64,000 bases of DNA from Amphritea balenae (GTDB lineage: Bacteria; Pseudomonadota; Gammaproteobacteria; Pseudomonadales; Balneatricaceae): positions 62,001-126,000 of the forward strand of contig NZ_RQXV01000006.1 of assembly GCF_003858655.1 (NCBI RefSeq), given 5' to 3'. The translations under genes were made by a program, and so were the position numbers. The notes below the pieces were generated by a model. The model worked only from the letters and a program-made list of their open reading frames with translations, was not told where the DNA came from and did not search any database. The number at the start of each line of letters is the position of its first letter. The stretch's first letter is position 1. This document shows positions 44,028 through 55,405 of this stretch, one piece after another.

Positions 44028-45326
44028 TTAGCTCTGATCTTTATGCAATACCGCGTAATAAAAACCATCGTGCCCTTCAGTCTGCGGAAATAACTGTCGC
44101 CCGAACGGGCGCTCTGTTCCCCAGTCAGCTGTAATTGGCTGATGTATAGCATTGTGCTGCAATTTCAAGAATCGTGCTACAACCCTTTCATTTTCCTGTG
44201 GAAATACAGAGCAGGTTGCATAAACTAATGTGCCGCCGGGCGCCAGCATCTGCCAGCAGTTCTGCAGAATACTCAGCTGTATATCTGCCAGCACTTTAAG
44301 ATCTTCGTTCTGGCGCATATGCTTAATATCCGGGTTGCGCCGGATAACACCGCTGGCAGAACAAGGTGCATCAACAAGGATTCGATCAAAGCTTTGTTTA
44401 TCCCACCAGTCTGCAGAGGCTGCATCGGCGATAATCACTTCGGCATCGAGCTGTAATCGGTCCAGATTCTCATCTATTCGCAGTGCTCGATTATCCTCCA
44501 GTTCAATGGCGGTGACATGATCCAGATCAGGCTGATGCTCGAGAATGTGGCAGAGTTTTCCGCCAGGGGCTGCGCAGGCGTCCAGAACCCGTTGGCCGGG
44601 TTTGAGATCAAGCAGGTACGCGCTGAGTTGTGCTGCCTCATCCTGCACACTAACCATGCCATCATCAAACCCTGGTAACAGGCCAACATCACAGGCTTTC
44701 TCAAGTTGTATTGCCGAACCGGAGAACGGTGAAGCGCTGGCCTCGATACCTTCAGCAATCAAGTCTTGCAGGTATTCATCACGGCTGATGCGATGCTGGT
44801 TAACTCGCAGCGTCATCGGCGGATGCTGATTATTCTCTTCAAGTATCTGTTGCCAGTTGTCAGGCCAGTTATGGCTGAGCTTATCAATCATCCATAGGGG
44901 GTGGCAGTAGTGGAAAACAGGGTTTTCATCCAGCTGTTGGCAGAGTGATTCCTGCTCTCTTTGCAGGCGTCGAAGTACCGCATTGATTAAGCCTTTGGCC
45001 CAGTCTTTTTTCAGATCAACGGCAGCATCGACTGTTTCACTGAGTGCCGCATGCTGCGGAATACGCATTTCAAGTAACTGATAAAGACCAATTAGCACCA
45101 GTGCTTCCAGGTCCCGATCGTATTCTTTAAACGGTTTTTTGAGGAGTTTTTTTGCTAGCAGATTCAGGCGCGGATAGAAACGCATAACGCCGTAGCAAAA
45201 CTGCTGCAGCAGTGCGCGTTCCTGATCTGAAACTTGAGCCAGTCCTTTAGGCAGCGCTGTATTAAGAGACTCTTTGCGAGCGATTACCGGTGCCAGTGTG
45301 CGGGCAGCTATTGCGCGGATCTTCAT
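44028..45326 (-). CDS. rsmB: 16S rRNA m5C967 methyltransferase RsmB (Sun)
   Basis: SAM-dependent m5C methyltransferase for 16S rRNA C967. 432 residues. The N-terminal NusB-like domain (about 1-140, ALLQQFCYGVMRFYPRL) is followed by the catalytic domain with LDACAAPGGKLCHILE, then DAPCSASGVIRRNPD and YATCSVFPQENE. The two catalytic cysteines are in the PCS and TCS motifs. It lies six bases after fmt on the same strand. Confidence 0.97.
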   Translation of the reverse strand: MKIRAIAARTLAPVIARKESLNTALPKGLAQVSDQERALLQQFCYGVMRFYPRLNLLAKKLLKKPFKEYDRDLEALVLIGLYQLLEMRIPQHAALSETVDAAVDLKKDWAKGLINAVLRRLQREQESLCQQLDENPVFHYCHPLWMIDKLSHNWPDNWQQILEENNQHPPMTLRVNQHRISRDEYLQDLIAEGIEASASPFSGSAIQLEKACDVGLLPGFDDGMVSVQDEAAQLSAYLLDLKPGQRVLDACAAPGGKLCHILEHQPDLDHVTAIELEDNRALRIDENLDRLQLDAEVIIADAASADWWDKQSFDRILVDAPCSASGVIRRNPDIKHMRQNEDLKVLADIQLSILQNCWQMLAPGGTLVYATCSVFPQENERVVARFLKLQHNAIHQPITADWGTERPFGRQLFPQTEGHDGFYYAVLHKDQS

Positions 45327-45332
45327 GATGGA

Positions 45333-46292
45333 TTAACCCAGTTGAGTGCCGTCGGCAAATAACTCACGTTTGGCATTTAATACCGCAGAGGTATCCATTG
45401 CCTTGCTTCCAGGTAATTGAATTTTTAGTAGTTTCACCGCTTTATCCGAGCCGGCAACATAGATCGCTTTTTTGTCGGTTGCGATGATTTTTCCTGGTGT
45501 TGCTTCGCTACAGGCTTGGTCAGTGGTTTCAGCCTGCCAGACCCTGAGTGTGGCATCGTTCAGGCAGGTAAAAGAAACCGGCCAGGGCGAAAGGCCTCTG
45601 ATCTGACGTACTATCTGTTCTGCCGGGAGATTCCAGTTGATCTCCCCTTCCGCTTTTTCAAGCTTATGTGCATAGCAGGCAAGGCTATTATCCTGTTGGA
45701 TATGTTCTATGCTCTGGTCAGCGATTGCCGGCAGACTTTCTAATAATGCTTCGGCGCCAATTACTGCCAGTTTGTCATGCAGTTCACCACTGGTTTCTGT
45801 TGGTGAAATGGCGCAGCTTTTTTTCAGCAGCATGGCACCGGTATCCAGACCTTCATCCATCTGCATGATGGTGACGCCGGTTTCAGTATCACCAGCCAGC
45901 AGTGAGCGATGGATAGGTGCAGCACCACGCCAGCGAGGCAGTAGCGAAGCATGTACATTGATACAGCCTAAACGAGGTGCTTCTAATACGGCTTTAGGTA
46001 ACAGCAAACCGTAAGCAACGACAATCATCAGGTCTGCATTTAGATCGTTGAGAGTCTGGCGGTCAGATTGTTCTTTGAAGTTAAGTGGTTGATATACAGA
46101 GATATTATTCTCTAGAGCCACTTTCTTAACCGGGCTGGGGGTGAGTTTTCTCCCCCTTCCCGCCGGGCGATCCGGCTGGGTATAAACGCCAATGACCTGA
46201 TGTCCGGCTTTAAGTAGCGCCTGCAGGTTTGACGCGGCAAAATCCGGGGTGCCGGCAAAAATAATGCGCAGAGGTTGTGCAGACTCAGACAT
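45333..46292 (-). CDS. fmt: Methionyl-tRNA formyltransferase
   Basis: Formylates initiator Met-tRNA using 10-formyl-THF. 319 residues. It opens RIIFAGTPDFAASNLQALL; the catalytic core has VVAYGLLLPKAVLE and INVHASLLPRWRGAAPIHR with the active-site His. The C-terminal domain (about 205-310) is the tRNA-binding OB-like part. It follows def by 10 bp. Confidence 0.98.
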   Translation of the reverse strand: MSESAQPLRIIFAGTPDFAASNLQALLKAGHQVIGVYTQPDRPAGRGRKLTPSPVKKVALENNISVYQPLNFKEQSDRQTLNDLNADLMIVVAYGLLLPKAVLEAPRLGCINVHASLLPRWRGAAPIHRSLLAGDTETGVTIMQMDEGLDTGAMLLKKSCAISPTETSGELHDKLAVIGAEALLESLPAIADQSIEHIQQDNSLACYAHKLEKAEGEINWNLPAEQIVRQIRGLSPWPVSFTCLNDATLRVWQAETTDQACSEATPGKIIATDKKAIYVAGSDKAVKLLKIQLPGSKAMDTSAVLNAKRELFADGTQLG

Positions 46293-46302
46293 AAACGGGT
46301 TC

Positions 46303-46809
46303 TCAGGCGTGTTGGCGATGCAGCTTTTCCAGCTTGCTACGGATACGGTTGCGTTTCAGTGGTGACAGATAGTCAACGAATAGCTTACCGTCCAGATGAT
46401 CAATCTCGTGCTGAATACAAACCGCCAGCAGATCATCTGCCTCCAGACTGTACTCTTCACCCTGTTCATCCTGAGCTGTCAGGCGGATTTTATTGGGGCG
46501 AACGACATCTTCATAAAAGCCAGGAACAGACAAGCAGCCTTCCTGCATCTTTTCAGTCTCGTCAGCCAGTACCTCAAATTGAGGATTAATTACCACCAGA
46601 GGCTCGTTTTTGTCTTCAGAGGTATCTATGGTGATGATACGCTGATGAACATTGATCTGGGTTGCTGCCAGGCCAATACCTGGTGCATCGTACATGGTCT
46701 CGAACATGTCTTTGATTAGCTGACGCAGCTCATCATTAAATTCGGTGACAGGTTCGGCTACAGTACGCAGACGCTTATCGGGAAATTCAAGTATAGGAAG
46801 TAGTGCCAT
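46303..46809 (-). CDS. def: Peptide deformylase
   Basis: Removes the formyl group from nascent proteins. 168 residues from ATG 46809; an in-frame TTG four codons upstream is unlikely. The three metal-enzyme motifs are GIGLAATQ (44-51), EGCLS (90-94, metal Cys) and HEIDH (134-138, two His and the catalytic Glu). It heads def-fmt-rsmB-trkA-trkH, divergent from the LysM gene. Confidence 0.98.
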   Translation of the reverse strand: MALLPILEFPDKRLRTVAEPVTEFNDELRQLIKDMFETMYDAPGIGLAATQINVHQRIITIDTSEDKNEPLVVINPQFEVLADETEKMQEGCLSVPGFYEDVVRPNKIRLTAQDEQGEEYSLEADDLLAVCIQHEIDHLDGKLFVDYLSPLKRNRIRSKLEKLHRQHA

Positions 46810-46953
46810 AGTCGCATTCAAAAAAGAAAAGGTTGAAAAAAGGGCGCGCTAGAATCAATAATCTGCCTATTATACTGATATAGATGCACAATGTATTGCC
46901 GATACTGTTATAGACTTTCAAAAAGACGGCGGTCTGAAGACAAGGATTTGATA

Positions 46954-47997
46954 ATGAAGCAACTGATAACGGTTTTTCTGGGCGGCCTGGTGTTATGTCT
47001 GAGTTTGTTGGCTCCGGCTCAGGCTGAGGTCAGGAAAGACACGCTGGCACTACGGGATAATCACCCTAAAACTTATGTAGTGGTGAAAGGGGATACTCTT
47101 TGGGATATCTCTGCGATGTTTTTGCAGTCACCCTGGAAGTGGCCACGCTTATGGGGCTACAACCAACAGATTGAGAACCCGCATCTGATCTATCCGGGGG
47201 ATGTACTAACCCTGAAGTGGATCAATGGCGAGCCCCGTTTAGTTTTGAATGACGGCATAATACGGCTTAGCCCTAAAGCTAAAGTAACGCCTTTGCGGGA
47301 TGCTATTCCTGCGATTCCGCTCAAAGATATCATGAGCTTTCTGACTGAAAACATTGTCATGGACAGTGATCAGCTGACCGCGGCACCCTATATCGTTGGC
47401 AGCACTAATAACCGCATCGTTGCCGGTGCCGGTGATCGGGTTTATGCCCGCGGTGAACTGGTTGAGCAGCATTCCCGTCAAAATATCTATCGTCCGGCCC
47501 GTGAGTATATAGACCCGATTACTCAGGAACACCTGGGTTATGAGCTGTTTAAGATAGGTGATGCTGTCGTTGGCGCGAAGAATGATGATATTACCACTTT
47601 AGATCTGCGCAAAACCCGTGAAGAGGTCTCTGCACTGGATCGGGTTTACCCAAGCCAGAAAGAGTCAATTCAGTCTATCTTCTACCCATCCTCCCCTGCG
47701 GAGGCTATCGATGGCAGGATTTTGTCCGTACTGCGAGGCGTACGTCAAGCCGGTCAGTATGATGTAGTGGCGATCAATCAGGGAGCAAGAGAAGGTCTTG
47801 AGCCCGGCCATGTGCTGACAATTTTCCGCACCGGTGAACGTTTGAAAGATCCGCTGACTAAAGAAGTCATCAGATTACCGGCAGAAAAGTCAGGTCAGAT
47901 GATGATCTTCAAAGCCTACGAAAAAGTCAGCTATGCGTTGATTCTTAAGGCAACCAATGTAATAGCCATAGGTGATGAGATTCGTAACCCTGGTTAA
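46954..47997 (+). CDS. Exported LysM-domain protein
   Basis: A 347-residue protein with a signal peptide (residues 1-24, cleavage after AQA). One LysM peptidoglycan-binding domain lies at about 40-88 (YVVVKGDTLWDISAMFL, then NPHLIYPGDVLTL). The remaining 250 residues form a domain without obvious catalytic motifs. Proteins of this type precede dprA in many Pseudomonas-like genomes. An in-frame start at 46891 exists, but ATG 46954 has AAGGA eight bases upstream and places the signal peptide at the N-terminus. Probably periplasmic and wall-associated; function unknown. Confidence 0.9.
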   Translation: MKQLITVFLGGLVLCLSLLAPAQAEVRKDTLALRDNHPKTYVVVKGDTLWDISAMFLQSPWKWPRLWGYNQQIENPHLIYPGDVLTLKWINGEPRLVLNDGIIRLSPKAKVTPLRDAIPAIPLKDIMSFLTENIVMDSDQLTAAPYIVGSTNNRIVAGAGDRVYARGELVEQHSRQNIYRPAREYIDPITQEHLGYELFKIGDAVVGAKNDDITTLDLRKTREEVSALDRVYPSQKESIQSIFYPSSPAEAIDGRILSVLRGVRQAGQYDVVAINQGAREGLEPGHVLTIFRTGERLKDPLTKEVIRLPAEKSGQMMIFKAYEKVSYALILKATNVIAIGDEIRNPG

Positions 47998-48029
47998 GAG
48001 AATGCTATGCCGGTGGACAAGGAGTGTCC

Positions 48030-49157
48030 ATGTCAGATCCATTTCAAGCTCAATACAGAGAGTGGTTTGCCCTGGTCAGCCTTACGGGCCTGGGCAATCG
48101 AACATTATTCAAACTGATAGAACAGTTTGAGTTTCAGCCTTTAGCGTTGCTCAAGGCTTCCCCCGCTCAACTTCAGTCCTTTAATCTTCCCGATCAATGC
48201 CTCGCTCAGCTAAAGGCCTGGCAGCAAGGGACCTGGCCAGATGCCGAAAGCCTGAACTCACTCGATCATTGGTTGCTTGAGACCGAAAATCATCTGATTA
48301 CATTCGGTGACGAGCGCTACCCTACTCTGCTTAAACAGATCTCTGATCCGCCTCTACTACTTTATCTCCAGGGGAGTCCTGAGATTCTTCATCTGCCGCA
48401 GTTGGCTATTGTTGGTAGCCGCTCTGCTAGTAATAGCGGTTTATCACTTAGTTCAAAGTTCGCCAGCTCGCTTACAGAGGCCGGACTAGTGATTACCAGT
48501 GGTTTAGCTCTGGGTGTTGATGGCGCAGCTCACAGCGCTGCTGTGGAGCTTAATAAGCCTACGATCGCTGTACTAGGGTCAGGTTTAAATAATCTTTATC
48601 CACGCCGTCACAAGGCGCTGGCGAGGGCGATTATTGATTGTGGCGGTGCTTTGTTATCAGAGCTGCCCTTAAATGCTGCCCCACTGCCGTATCATTTTCC
48701 CAGGCGTAACCGGATTATTTCAGGTTTGAGTGCTGGGGTGTTGGTGGTAGAAGCCAGTCAGCGTAGTGGCTCTCTGATTACCGCCCGGCAAGCACTGGAG
48801 CAAGGGCGGGAGGTGTTTGCCTTGCCGGGGGCGATGAATAATCCACAAAGCCACGGCTGTCATACGTTAATTCGCGAGGGCGCTCAGTTGGTGGAAACCA
48901 CAGCGCACATTGTTGAGCAGCTAGGTAGCTTGCTTGGTAGTTATCAGCTGGAGGAGGTACAGACCAGGGCAGACTCGATCAGGTTAAGTGATGATGAGGC
49001 CTGGCTGCTGGATCAAATAGGGTTCCAATTAATCAGCCTTGAGGAGCTTGTTATTAAAACGAACCTGAATATTTCTGAGTTAATGCCCCGGTTGATTGCG
49101 ATGGAGCTGAATAATTATATTGAGAAAACAGCCGGTGGCTATTTGCGGTTAATCTGA
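48030..49157 (+). CDS. dprA: DNA-processing protein DprA (Smf)
   Basis: Binds incoming single-stranded DNA and loads RecA during transformation. 375 residues from ATG 48030 with AAGGAG six bases upstream; GTG 48024 is within that ribosome-binding site. The N-terminal SAM-like part (1-75) precedes the Rossmann-like core with IVGSRSASNSG, TSGLALGVDGAAHSAA and FPRRNRIISGLSAGVLVVEAS divided over about 120-240. A C-terminal winged-helix-like domain follows (about 315-375). Confidence 0.96.
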   Translation: MSDPFQAQYREWFALVSLTGLGNRTLFKLIEQFEFQPLALLKASPAQLQSFNLPDQCLAQLKAWQQGTWPDAESLNSLDHWLLETENHLITFGDERYPTLLKQISDPPLLLYLQGSPEILHLPQLAIVGSRSASNSGLSLSSKFASSLTEAGLVITSGLALGVDGAAHSAAVELNKPTIAVLGSGLNNLYPRRHKALARAIIDCGGALLSELPLNAAPLPYHFPRRNRIISGLSAGVLVVEASQRSGSLITARQALEQGREVFALPGAMNNPQSHGCHTLIREGAQLVETTAHIVEQLGSLLGSYQLEEVQTRADSIRLSDDEAWLLDQIGFQLISLEELVIKTNLNISELMPRLIAMELNNYIEKTAGGYLRLI

Positions 49158-49290
49158 CCTTTAGGGCTTAGCTATAATAAAATCTGACTTTCAGGGTGAA
49201 AAAACCATACTGTTGTGTGGTTGAAAGTTGATCAGTTTTACAGTATTTTGCCAACCTTTCCGACTAACTTCACTTATTTAGAAGAAAATC

Positions 49291-49803
49291 ATGTCAAAAC
49301 CATTTGTTGCTATTTTGATGGGTTCCGACTCAGACCTGCCAATTATGAAGGCTTCTGCCGACGTTCTGCGTTCTCTGGAAGTACCTTTCGAAATGAAGGT
49401 AAGCTCTGCTCACCGTACACCTGTTCAGACTCACGATTATGTGAAAGATGCTGATCAGCGTGGAGCTGTAGCCTTTATCTGTGCTGCCGGTATGGCTGCC
49501 CACCTGGCGGGTGCAGTTGCTGCTAATACTACTAAGCCGGTAATTGGTGTACCGATTGAGTCTTCACTGGATGGTCTGGATGCCCTGCTATCTACTGTAC
49601 AGATGCCTGGTGGTATTCCGGTTGCTACCGTTGCTATCGGCAAAGCGGGTGCGAAAAACGCTGCTTATCTGGCGTCTCAGATTGTTGCTGTTCAGGATGC
49701 TGAACTGGCTGAGCGTATTAAAGCAGAGCGTCTGGCAAATACCGCTGCGGTTGTTGCTAAAGACAAAGCGCTGCAGGAAAAACTGGCCAACGGCGAAATC
49801 TAA
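49291..49803 (+). CDS. purE: N5-carboxyaminoimidazole ribonucleotide mutase (PurE)
   Basis: Converts N5-CAIR to CAIR in purine synthesis. 170 residues. It opens [20 protein letters not shown], with the SAHRTP motif and [13 protein letters not shown] following, typical of class I PurE. The usual partner purK is not adjacent; the next gene is tsaC. A promoter in the 133-bp gap after dprA is likely. Confidence 0.97.
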   Translation: MSKPFVAILMGSDSDLPIMKASADVLRSLEVPFEMKVSSAHRTPVQTHDYVKDADQRGAVAFICAAGMAAHLAGAVAANTTKPVIGVPIESSLDGLDALLSTVQMPGGIPVATVAIGKAGAKNAAYLASQIVAVQDAELAERIKAERLANTAAVVAKDKALQEKLANGEI

Positions 49804-49808
49804 GCGCT

Positions 49809-51336
<1,528 letters not shown>

Positions 51337-51337
51337 A

Positions 51338-52168
51338 ATGACAGATCGCTATGCTGTGTTTGGCAATCCGATAAAGCATTCTAAGTCACCACTTATCCAC
51401 ACAGCGTTTGCTCAGCAAACCGTTCAGGATCTGGAGTATCATGCCGTTCTGGTACCGGAGGATGGTTTTGCAGAGGCTGTGGATAACTTTTTAACGGATA
51501 CCGGTAAGGGATTAAATATTACCATCCCTTTTAAGGAAGAAGCCTGGCAGAAAGCGCAGAATCATTCAGACCGGGCGCGTCTGGCGGGTGCTGTAAATAC
51601 CTTATATCGCAATGCCGAAGGCGAACTCTGTGGTGATAATACCGATGGCTTAGGTCTGGTGACGGATATTACGGTGAACAACGGTGGCGAGATTCGGGGA
51701 AAAACCGTTCTGATCCTGGGTGCAGGTGGTGCTGTACGGGGTGTGCTCGAGCCGATTTTGGTCCATCAGCCAGCTCGATTGGTTATTGCTAACAGGACTC
51801 CGGCAAAAGCAGAAACCCTGGCAAATTTGTTCAGTGAATATGGCGCAATAGAGGCCTGTGGCTTTGATCAGCTTGAGGGTCAGCAGTTTGATCTGGTGAT
51901 CAACGGTACTGCGGCAAGCCTACAAGGTGAAGTGCCTCCCCTGCCTGCAGACCTGTTGGCTGACAATGCCTGGTGTTACGACATGATGTATTCTGCGGAG
52001 ACAACAGCATTTAACTGTTGGGCTGCAGAAAATGGCGCGGCCAAGGTGATGGATGGCCTGGGTATGCTGGTAGAGCAGGCTGCAGAGTCTTTCGCGATCT
52101 GGCGCGGTGTACGCCCAGATACATCTGAAGTAATTCAAGAGCTTAGGCATCAACTACTGGCTAAATAA
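51338..52168 (+). CDS. aroE: Shikimate 5-dehydrogenase
   Basis: NADP-dependent reduction of dehydroshikimate. 276 residues. Substrate-binding NPIKHSKSP lies near the start, the catalytic Lys is in NITIPFKEEAW, and the catalytic Asp is in GDNTDGLG. The NADP-binding LILGAGGAVRGVLEP and ANRTPAKAE follow. The hemF-aroE order is common in gammaproteobacteria. Confidence 0.97.
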   Translation: MTDRYAVFGNPIKHSKSPLIHTAFAQQTVQDLEYHAVLVPEDGFAEAVDNFLTDTGKGLNITIPFKEEAWQKAQNHSDRARLAGAVNTLYRNAEGELCGDNTDGLGLVTDITVNNGGEIRGKTVLILGAGGAVRGVLEPILVHQPARLVIANRTPAKAETLANLFSEYGAIEACGFDQLEGQQFDLVINGTAASLQGEVPPLPADLLADNAWCYDMMYSAETTAFNCWAAENGAAKVMDGLGMLVEQAAESFAIWRGVRPDTSEVIQELRHQLLAK

Positions 52169-52201
52169 TGGCCACTAAAATCATTCTTGCGCCTGTTGCC
52201 C

Positions 52202-52257
52202 CAGAGGGTTATAACTAAGACAGCCCTCTGAGCTAAGTCTTGGATAAGCCCTCTGAG
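52202..52257. repeat. Short direct and inverted repeats after aroE
   Basis: AGCCCTCTGAG occurs at 52222-52232 and 52247-52257. CAGAGGG at 52202-52208 is inverted relative to both. Either copy could form a hairpin with the first element, though no clear T-run follows. It may be a terminator with alternative stems. Confidence 0.45.
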
Positions 52258-52289
52258 GAGATCTCTCACTGACGCAGGAATGAGCCGTT

Positions 52290-54665
52290 ATGGAAAAAGA
52301 GACCCGACTCTCCCCCGACCAGCTTTACCGTCACTGCAATACTGAACTACTGCCTTTTAAAACCACTGAGACACTGGAGCCTTATACCGGTTTCTTTGGC
52401 CAGGAACGTGCTGTCGAAGCGATGGAGTTCGGTATCGGCATGAAGCGTCCTGGTTACAACATGTTTGTCATGGGCAATCCCCACACCGGACGATTCTCCT
52501 TTGCCATTGATAGTATTCGTGCCATTGCGAAGAAAGAGCTAAAGAAAACCAGCGACTGGTGTTATCTGAATAATCTGCAGGAAAGCCGCACGCCGTTGGC
52601 GATTAATTTGCCTGCAGGTAAGGGGTGGGTGTTAAAGAGAGATATCAAGCATCTGATCGAAGGTTTACTTACCGAGCTGCCTGCGGCGTTTGAGAGTCCG
52701 GCTTATCAGCGTAAAAAAAGTAAAGTTGAACGGGATTTTAACCGTCTTTATGATCAGGCAATTGAGCTGGTAGACAGCCTTGCCCGGGAACACAGTATCG
52801 CACTGTATCGTGATGCTGGCAGTATCGGTTTTACACCGGTTGCTGATGGTCAGGGTATGGATGAAGCGGCATTTTCACAGTTGCCGGAAGAGATTCGCGA
52901 TGAGTTCACCAGCAATATCGCCAAGCTTGAAGACCACCTGAATGAAGAGCTGGCCAGTATGCCTACATGGCGTCGGGAAGCCGGTGATCGGATGAAAGCA
53001 CTGGACCGGGATACAGCGCGAAGTGCAGTAGCTCCACTGATTCAGCCGTTGCGTGAGAAATACCACAATAACTCCGGTGTGCCGGATTACCTGACTCAAC
53101 TTGAATCGAATCTGGTCAAGAATGCTGTCGATATTATCGGTGATGATAAGCAGAGTGAGACACGTACCGATTCAGCCCGGCGTCAGTATATGGAAACCAC
53201 CTTTGGTGTAAACATGCTGGTGGATAACCAGAAAACCAAAGGAGCGCCCGTCGTATTTGAAACCCACCCTACCTACGACAACCTGTTTGGTCGGGTGGAA
53301 TATAATTCAGAGATGGGCTCACTGAGTACCAACTTCCAGTTAATTCGCTCCGGGGCACTGCACCGGGCTAATGGCGGCTATCTGGTACTGGAATCAGAAA
53401 AGCTGTTAGAGCAGCCATTTGTCTATGGCGCACTCAAGCGTGCATTGAAATCCCATGAGATCCGCATAGAAAACCCTATGTCAGAAATGACCGGCATGGG
53501 CACTATTACCCTGGCACCGCAATCTATACCACTGCATGTAAAAGTGGTGTTGATAGGAACCCGGGAAACCTATTACCTGTTACAGGAGCTGGATCACGAC
53601 TTTGAGAAGATGTTCCGGGTGGTGGTTGATTTTGATGAAGATGTGAAGCGTGAACCTGCGACTATCCGTAACTATGCCCGTCTGATGAAAACGCTGGCTG
53701 ATGAAGAAGGCTTAGCACCGCTGAATCGTCAGGCGGTAGCGCGACTGGTGGAGCATAGCTCCCGGCTGACCGAAGATCAGGAGCTACTCTCTGCTCACGT
53801 AGGTGAACTTGTGGATCTGCTCTGTGAGGCTGACTACAAGCGTATTAAGCACAAAGATGAGGTCATAAACGATCAGCATGTGGAAATGGCGCTGCAGGCT
53901 AAAGAGAGGCGTACCAGTCGCATCTCATCAAAGATTCTTGATAGCATTCTCAATGAAACGGTATTGATCGATACCGATGGCGAAGCGCCAGGCCGCTCTA
54001 ATGGCCTGACGGTTCTGGGTGTGGGTGATGTGTCTTTCGGCTTTCCTGCGCGTATTACTGCGACGGTACACCCGGGTAACCGGGGTATCGTGGATATCGA
54101 ACGTGAGGTTACCTTAGGTCAGCCGATTCATTCTAAAGGGGTGTTGATACTGTCCGGCTATCTGGGCCATAAATACACTCAGGATTTCCCGCTGACACTA
54201 TCAGCCAGCATCGCATTGGAGCAATCTTACGGTTATGTGGATGGTGATAGCGCCTCCATGGCTGAAATTTGTACTTTAATTTCGGCCCTGACGCATATCC
54301 CTATTAAGCAACAGTTTGCGATGACCGGATCCATAAACCAGTATGGTGAAGTGCAGGCGATTGGTGGTGTCAACGAGAAGATAGAAGGCTTCTTTAATCT
54401 CTGTAAAACCCGTGGCCTTACCGGTCAGCAAGGGGTCATTATCCCGAAAGCTAATGTTCGTAATCTGATGCTCAAACGTGAAGTGGTGGATGCCGTGGCC
54501 GATGGCCAGTTCTGCATTCATGCGGTCGCTACCGTCGATCAGGGGCTGGAGTTGTTAATGGGGCGTAAGGCCGGTCAGATGAAAGAGGACGGCACTTTCA
54601 CCCAACGCTCAGTTAATGCGCAAGTAGTTAAACGACTTCGCGAGATTGCCAAAGCTAAAGCCTGA
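52290..54665 (+). CDS. YcbZ-like Lon-family ATP-dependent protease
   Basis: A 791-residue protein of the LonB/YcbZ type: an AAA_32-like N-terminal region, then a helical insertion (about 130-270), ATPase remnants, and a C-terminal Lon (S16) protease domain (about 565-770). The catalytic dyad is visible as Ser654 in GDSAS and Lys697 in NEKIEG, 43 residues apart as in Lon. At the P-loop position, residues 62-68 read GNPHTGR, lacking the usual Lys; the family often deviates here. There is no Lon N-terminal substrate domain. It is followed by a terminator at 54737-54765. Confidence 0.9.
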   Translation: MEKETRLSPDQLYRHCNTELLPFKTTETLEPYTGFFGQERAVEAMEFGIGMKRPGYNMFVMGNPHTGRFSFAIDSIRAIAKKELKKTSDWCYLNNLQESRTPLAINLPAGKGWVLKRDIKHLIEGLLTELPAAFESPAYQRKKSKVERDFNRLYDQAIELVDSLAREHSIALYRDAGSIGFTPVADGQGMDEAAFSQLPEEIRDEFTSNIAKLEDHLNEELASMPTWRREAGDRMKALDRDTARSAVAPLIQPLREKYHNNSGVPDYLTQLESNLVKNAVDIIGDDKQSETRTDSARRQYMETTFGVNMLVDNQKTKGAPVVFETHPTYDNLFGRVEYNSEMGSLSTNFQLIRSGALHRANGGYLVLESEKLLEQPFVYGALKRALKSHEIRIENPMSEMTGMGTITLAPQSIPLHVKVVLIGTRETYYLLQELDHDFEKMFRVVVDFDEDVKREPATIRNYARLMKTLADEEGLAPLNRQAVARLVEHSSRLTEDQELLSAHVGELVDLLCEADYKRIKHKDEVINDQHVEMALQAKERRTSRISSKILDSILNETVLIDTDGEAPGRSNGLTVLGVGDVSFGFPARITATVHPGNRGIVDIEREVTLGQPIHSKGVLILSGYLGHKYTQDFPLTLSASIALEQSYGYVDGDSASMAEICTLISALTHIPIKQQFAMTGSINQYGEVQAIGGVNEKIEGFFNLCKTRGLTGQQGVIIPKANVRNLMLKREVVDAVADGQFCIHAVATVDQGLELLMGRKAGQMKEDGTFTQRSVNAQVVKRLREIAKAKA

Positions 54666-54736
54666 AATCTTCGTTACAGATTTCAGGCCAGAACGCAGTT
54701 GCATTGCTAGCTAGATGACACAATGCGACTTGCTAG

Positions 54737-54765
54737 AAAAAACGCACCTTAAGGTGCGTTTTTTT
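54737..54765. terminator. Bidirectional terminator between the lon-like gene and a membrane-protein gene
   Basis: AACGCACC (54741-54748) / GGTGCGTT (54753-54760) around TTAA, with A's before and T's after. It separates two convergent genes. Confidence 0.9.
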
Positions 54766-55360
54766 ATTTTGCTTGGGTTTCAATATACCGGAAGCTGGTG
54801 GGCGATAACATCGCTGCCAGGAACAGATAGGCGTAGGCTGCCACCTCCAGATACTCTTCCCAGAACTTGTTCTCGGTTGGGATGATCTGTTTATCAAATA
54901 CTGCACCCATGACAATCAGGATGCCTCCCAGGATGATGGTGAGCATCATTGGTGAGAGCAGATAGAGCAGGATATTGCGCAGGTAAAATCGGATGTTGCG
55001 AAATATCTGAACCAGTATGAACATTAACGGCAGGAACCAGATATATTGGCCCGGCTTACCGAAGATCATATGGGCAAACTCTGGCCAGTCGGTTTTACGA
55101 ACATCGAATTCTCGGAAGAAAAACGCCAGACATATCCAGGCAAACATCCAGGCGGCATAGCGGGAACTGCCCTGCAGGTTTCTACCAACGATAACCATAT
55201 AAAAGCAGGTCAGTAACAGAATTCCCGCCTGCAGATTTTCCAGCAAGCCGTTCTCTTTATAGATGGTGATCTGGTCTTCCAGGTTATATACAAAATAACC
55301 GGCTACGATAACCACCAGCAGCCAGATAACCTGAATGGACTTACAATTGGCCAATGACAA
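54764..55360 (-). CDS. Integral membrane protein, function unknown
   Basis: I do not recognise this 198-residue protein. It has about six hydrophobic segments: roughly 10-28, 44-62, 70-84, 104-118, 130-152 and 170-188. Conserved-looking charged positions lie outside or between them: FFFREFDVRKTDWPE in the middle and NKFWEEYLEVAAYAY before the last helix. There is no signal peptide or soluble domain. Its 3' end reaches the terminator shared with the lon-like gene. It lies 45 bp downstream of the gamma carbonic anhydrase-like gene on the same strand and may share its transcript. Confidence 0.8.
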   Translation of the reverse strand: MSLANCKSIQVIWLLVVIVAGYFVYNLEDQITIYKENGLLENLQAGILLLTCFYMVIVGRNLQGSSRYAAWMFAWICLAFFFREFDVRKTDWPEFAHMIFGKPGQYIWFLPLMFILVQIFRNIRFYLRNILLYLLSPMMLTIILGGILIVMGAVFDKQIIPTENKFWEEYLEVAAYAYLFLAAMLSPTSFRYIETQAK

Positions 55361-55405
55361 AGCTATATCTCCAGCTCAAAATAAACGTGCGGCATTGTCC
55401 TACGA

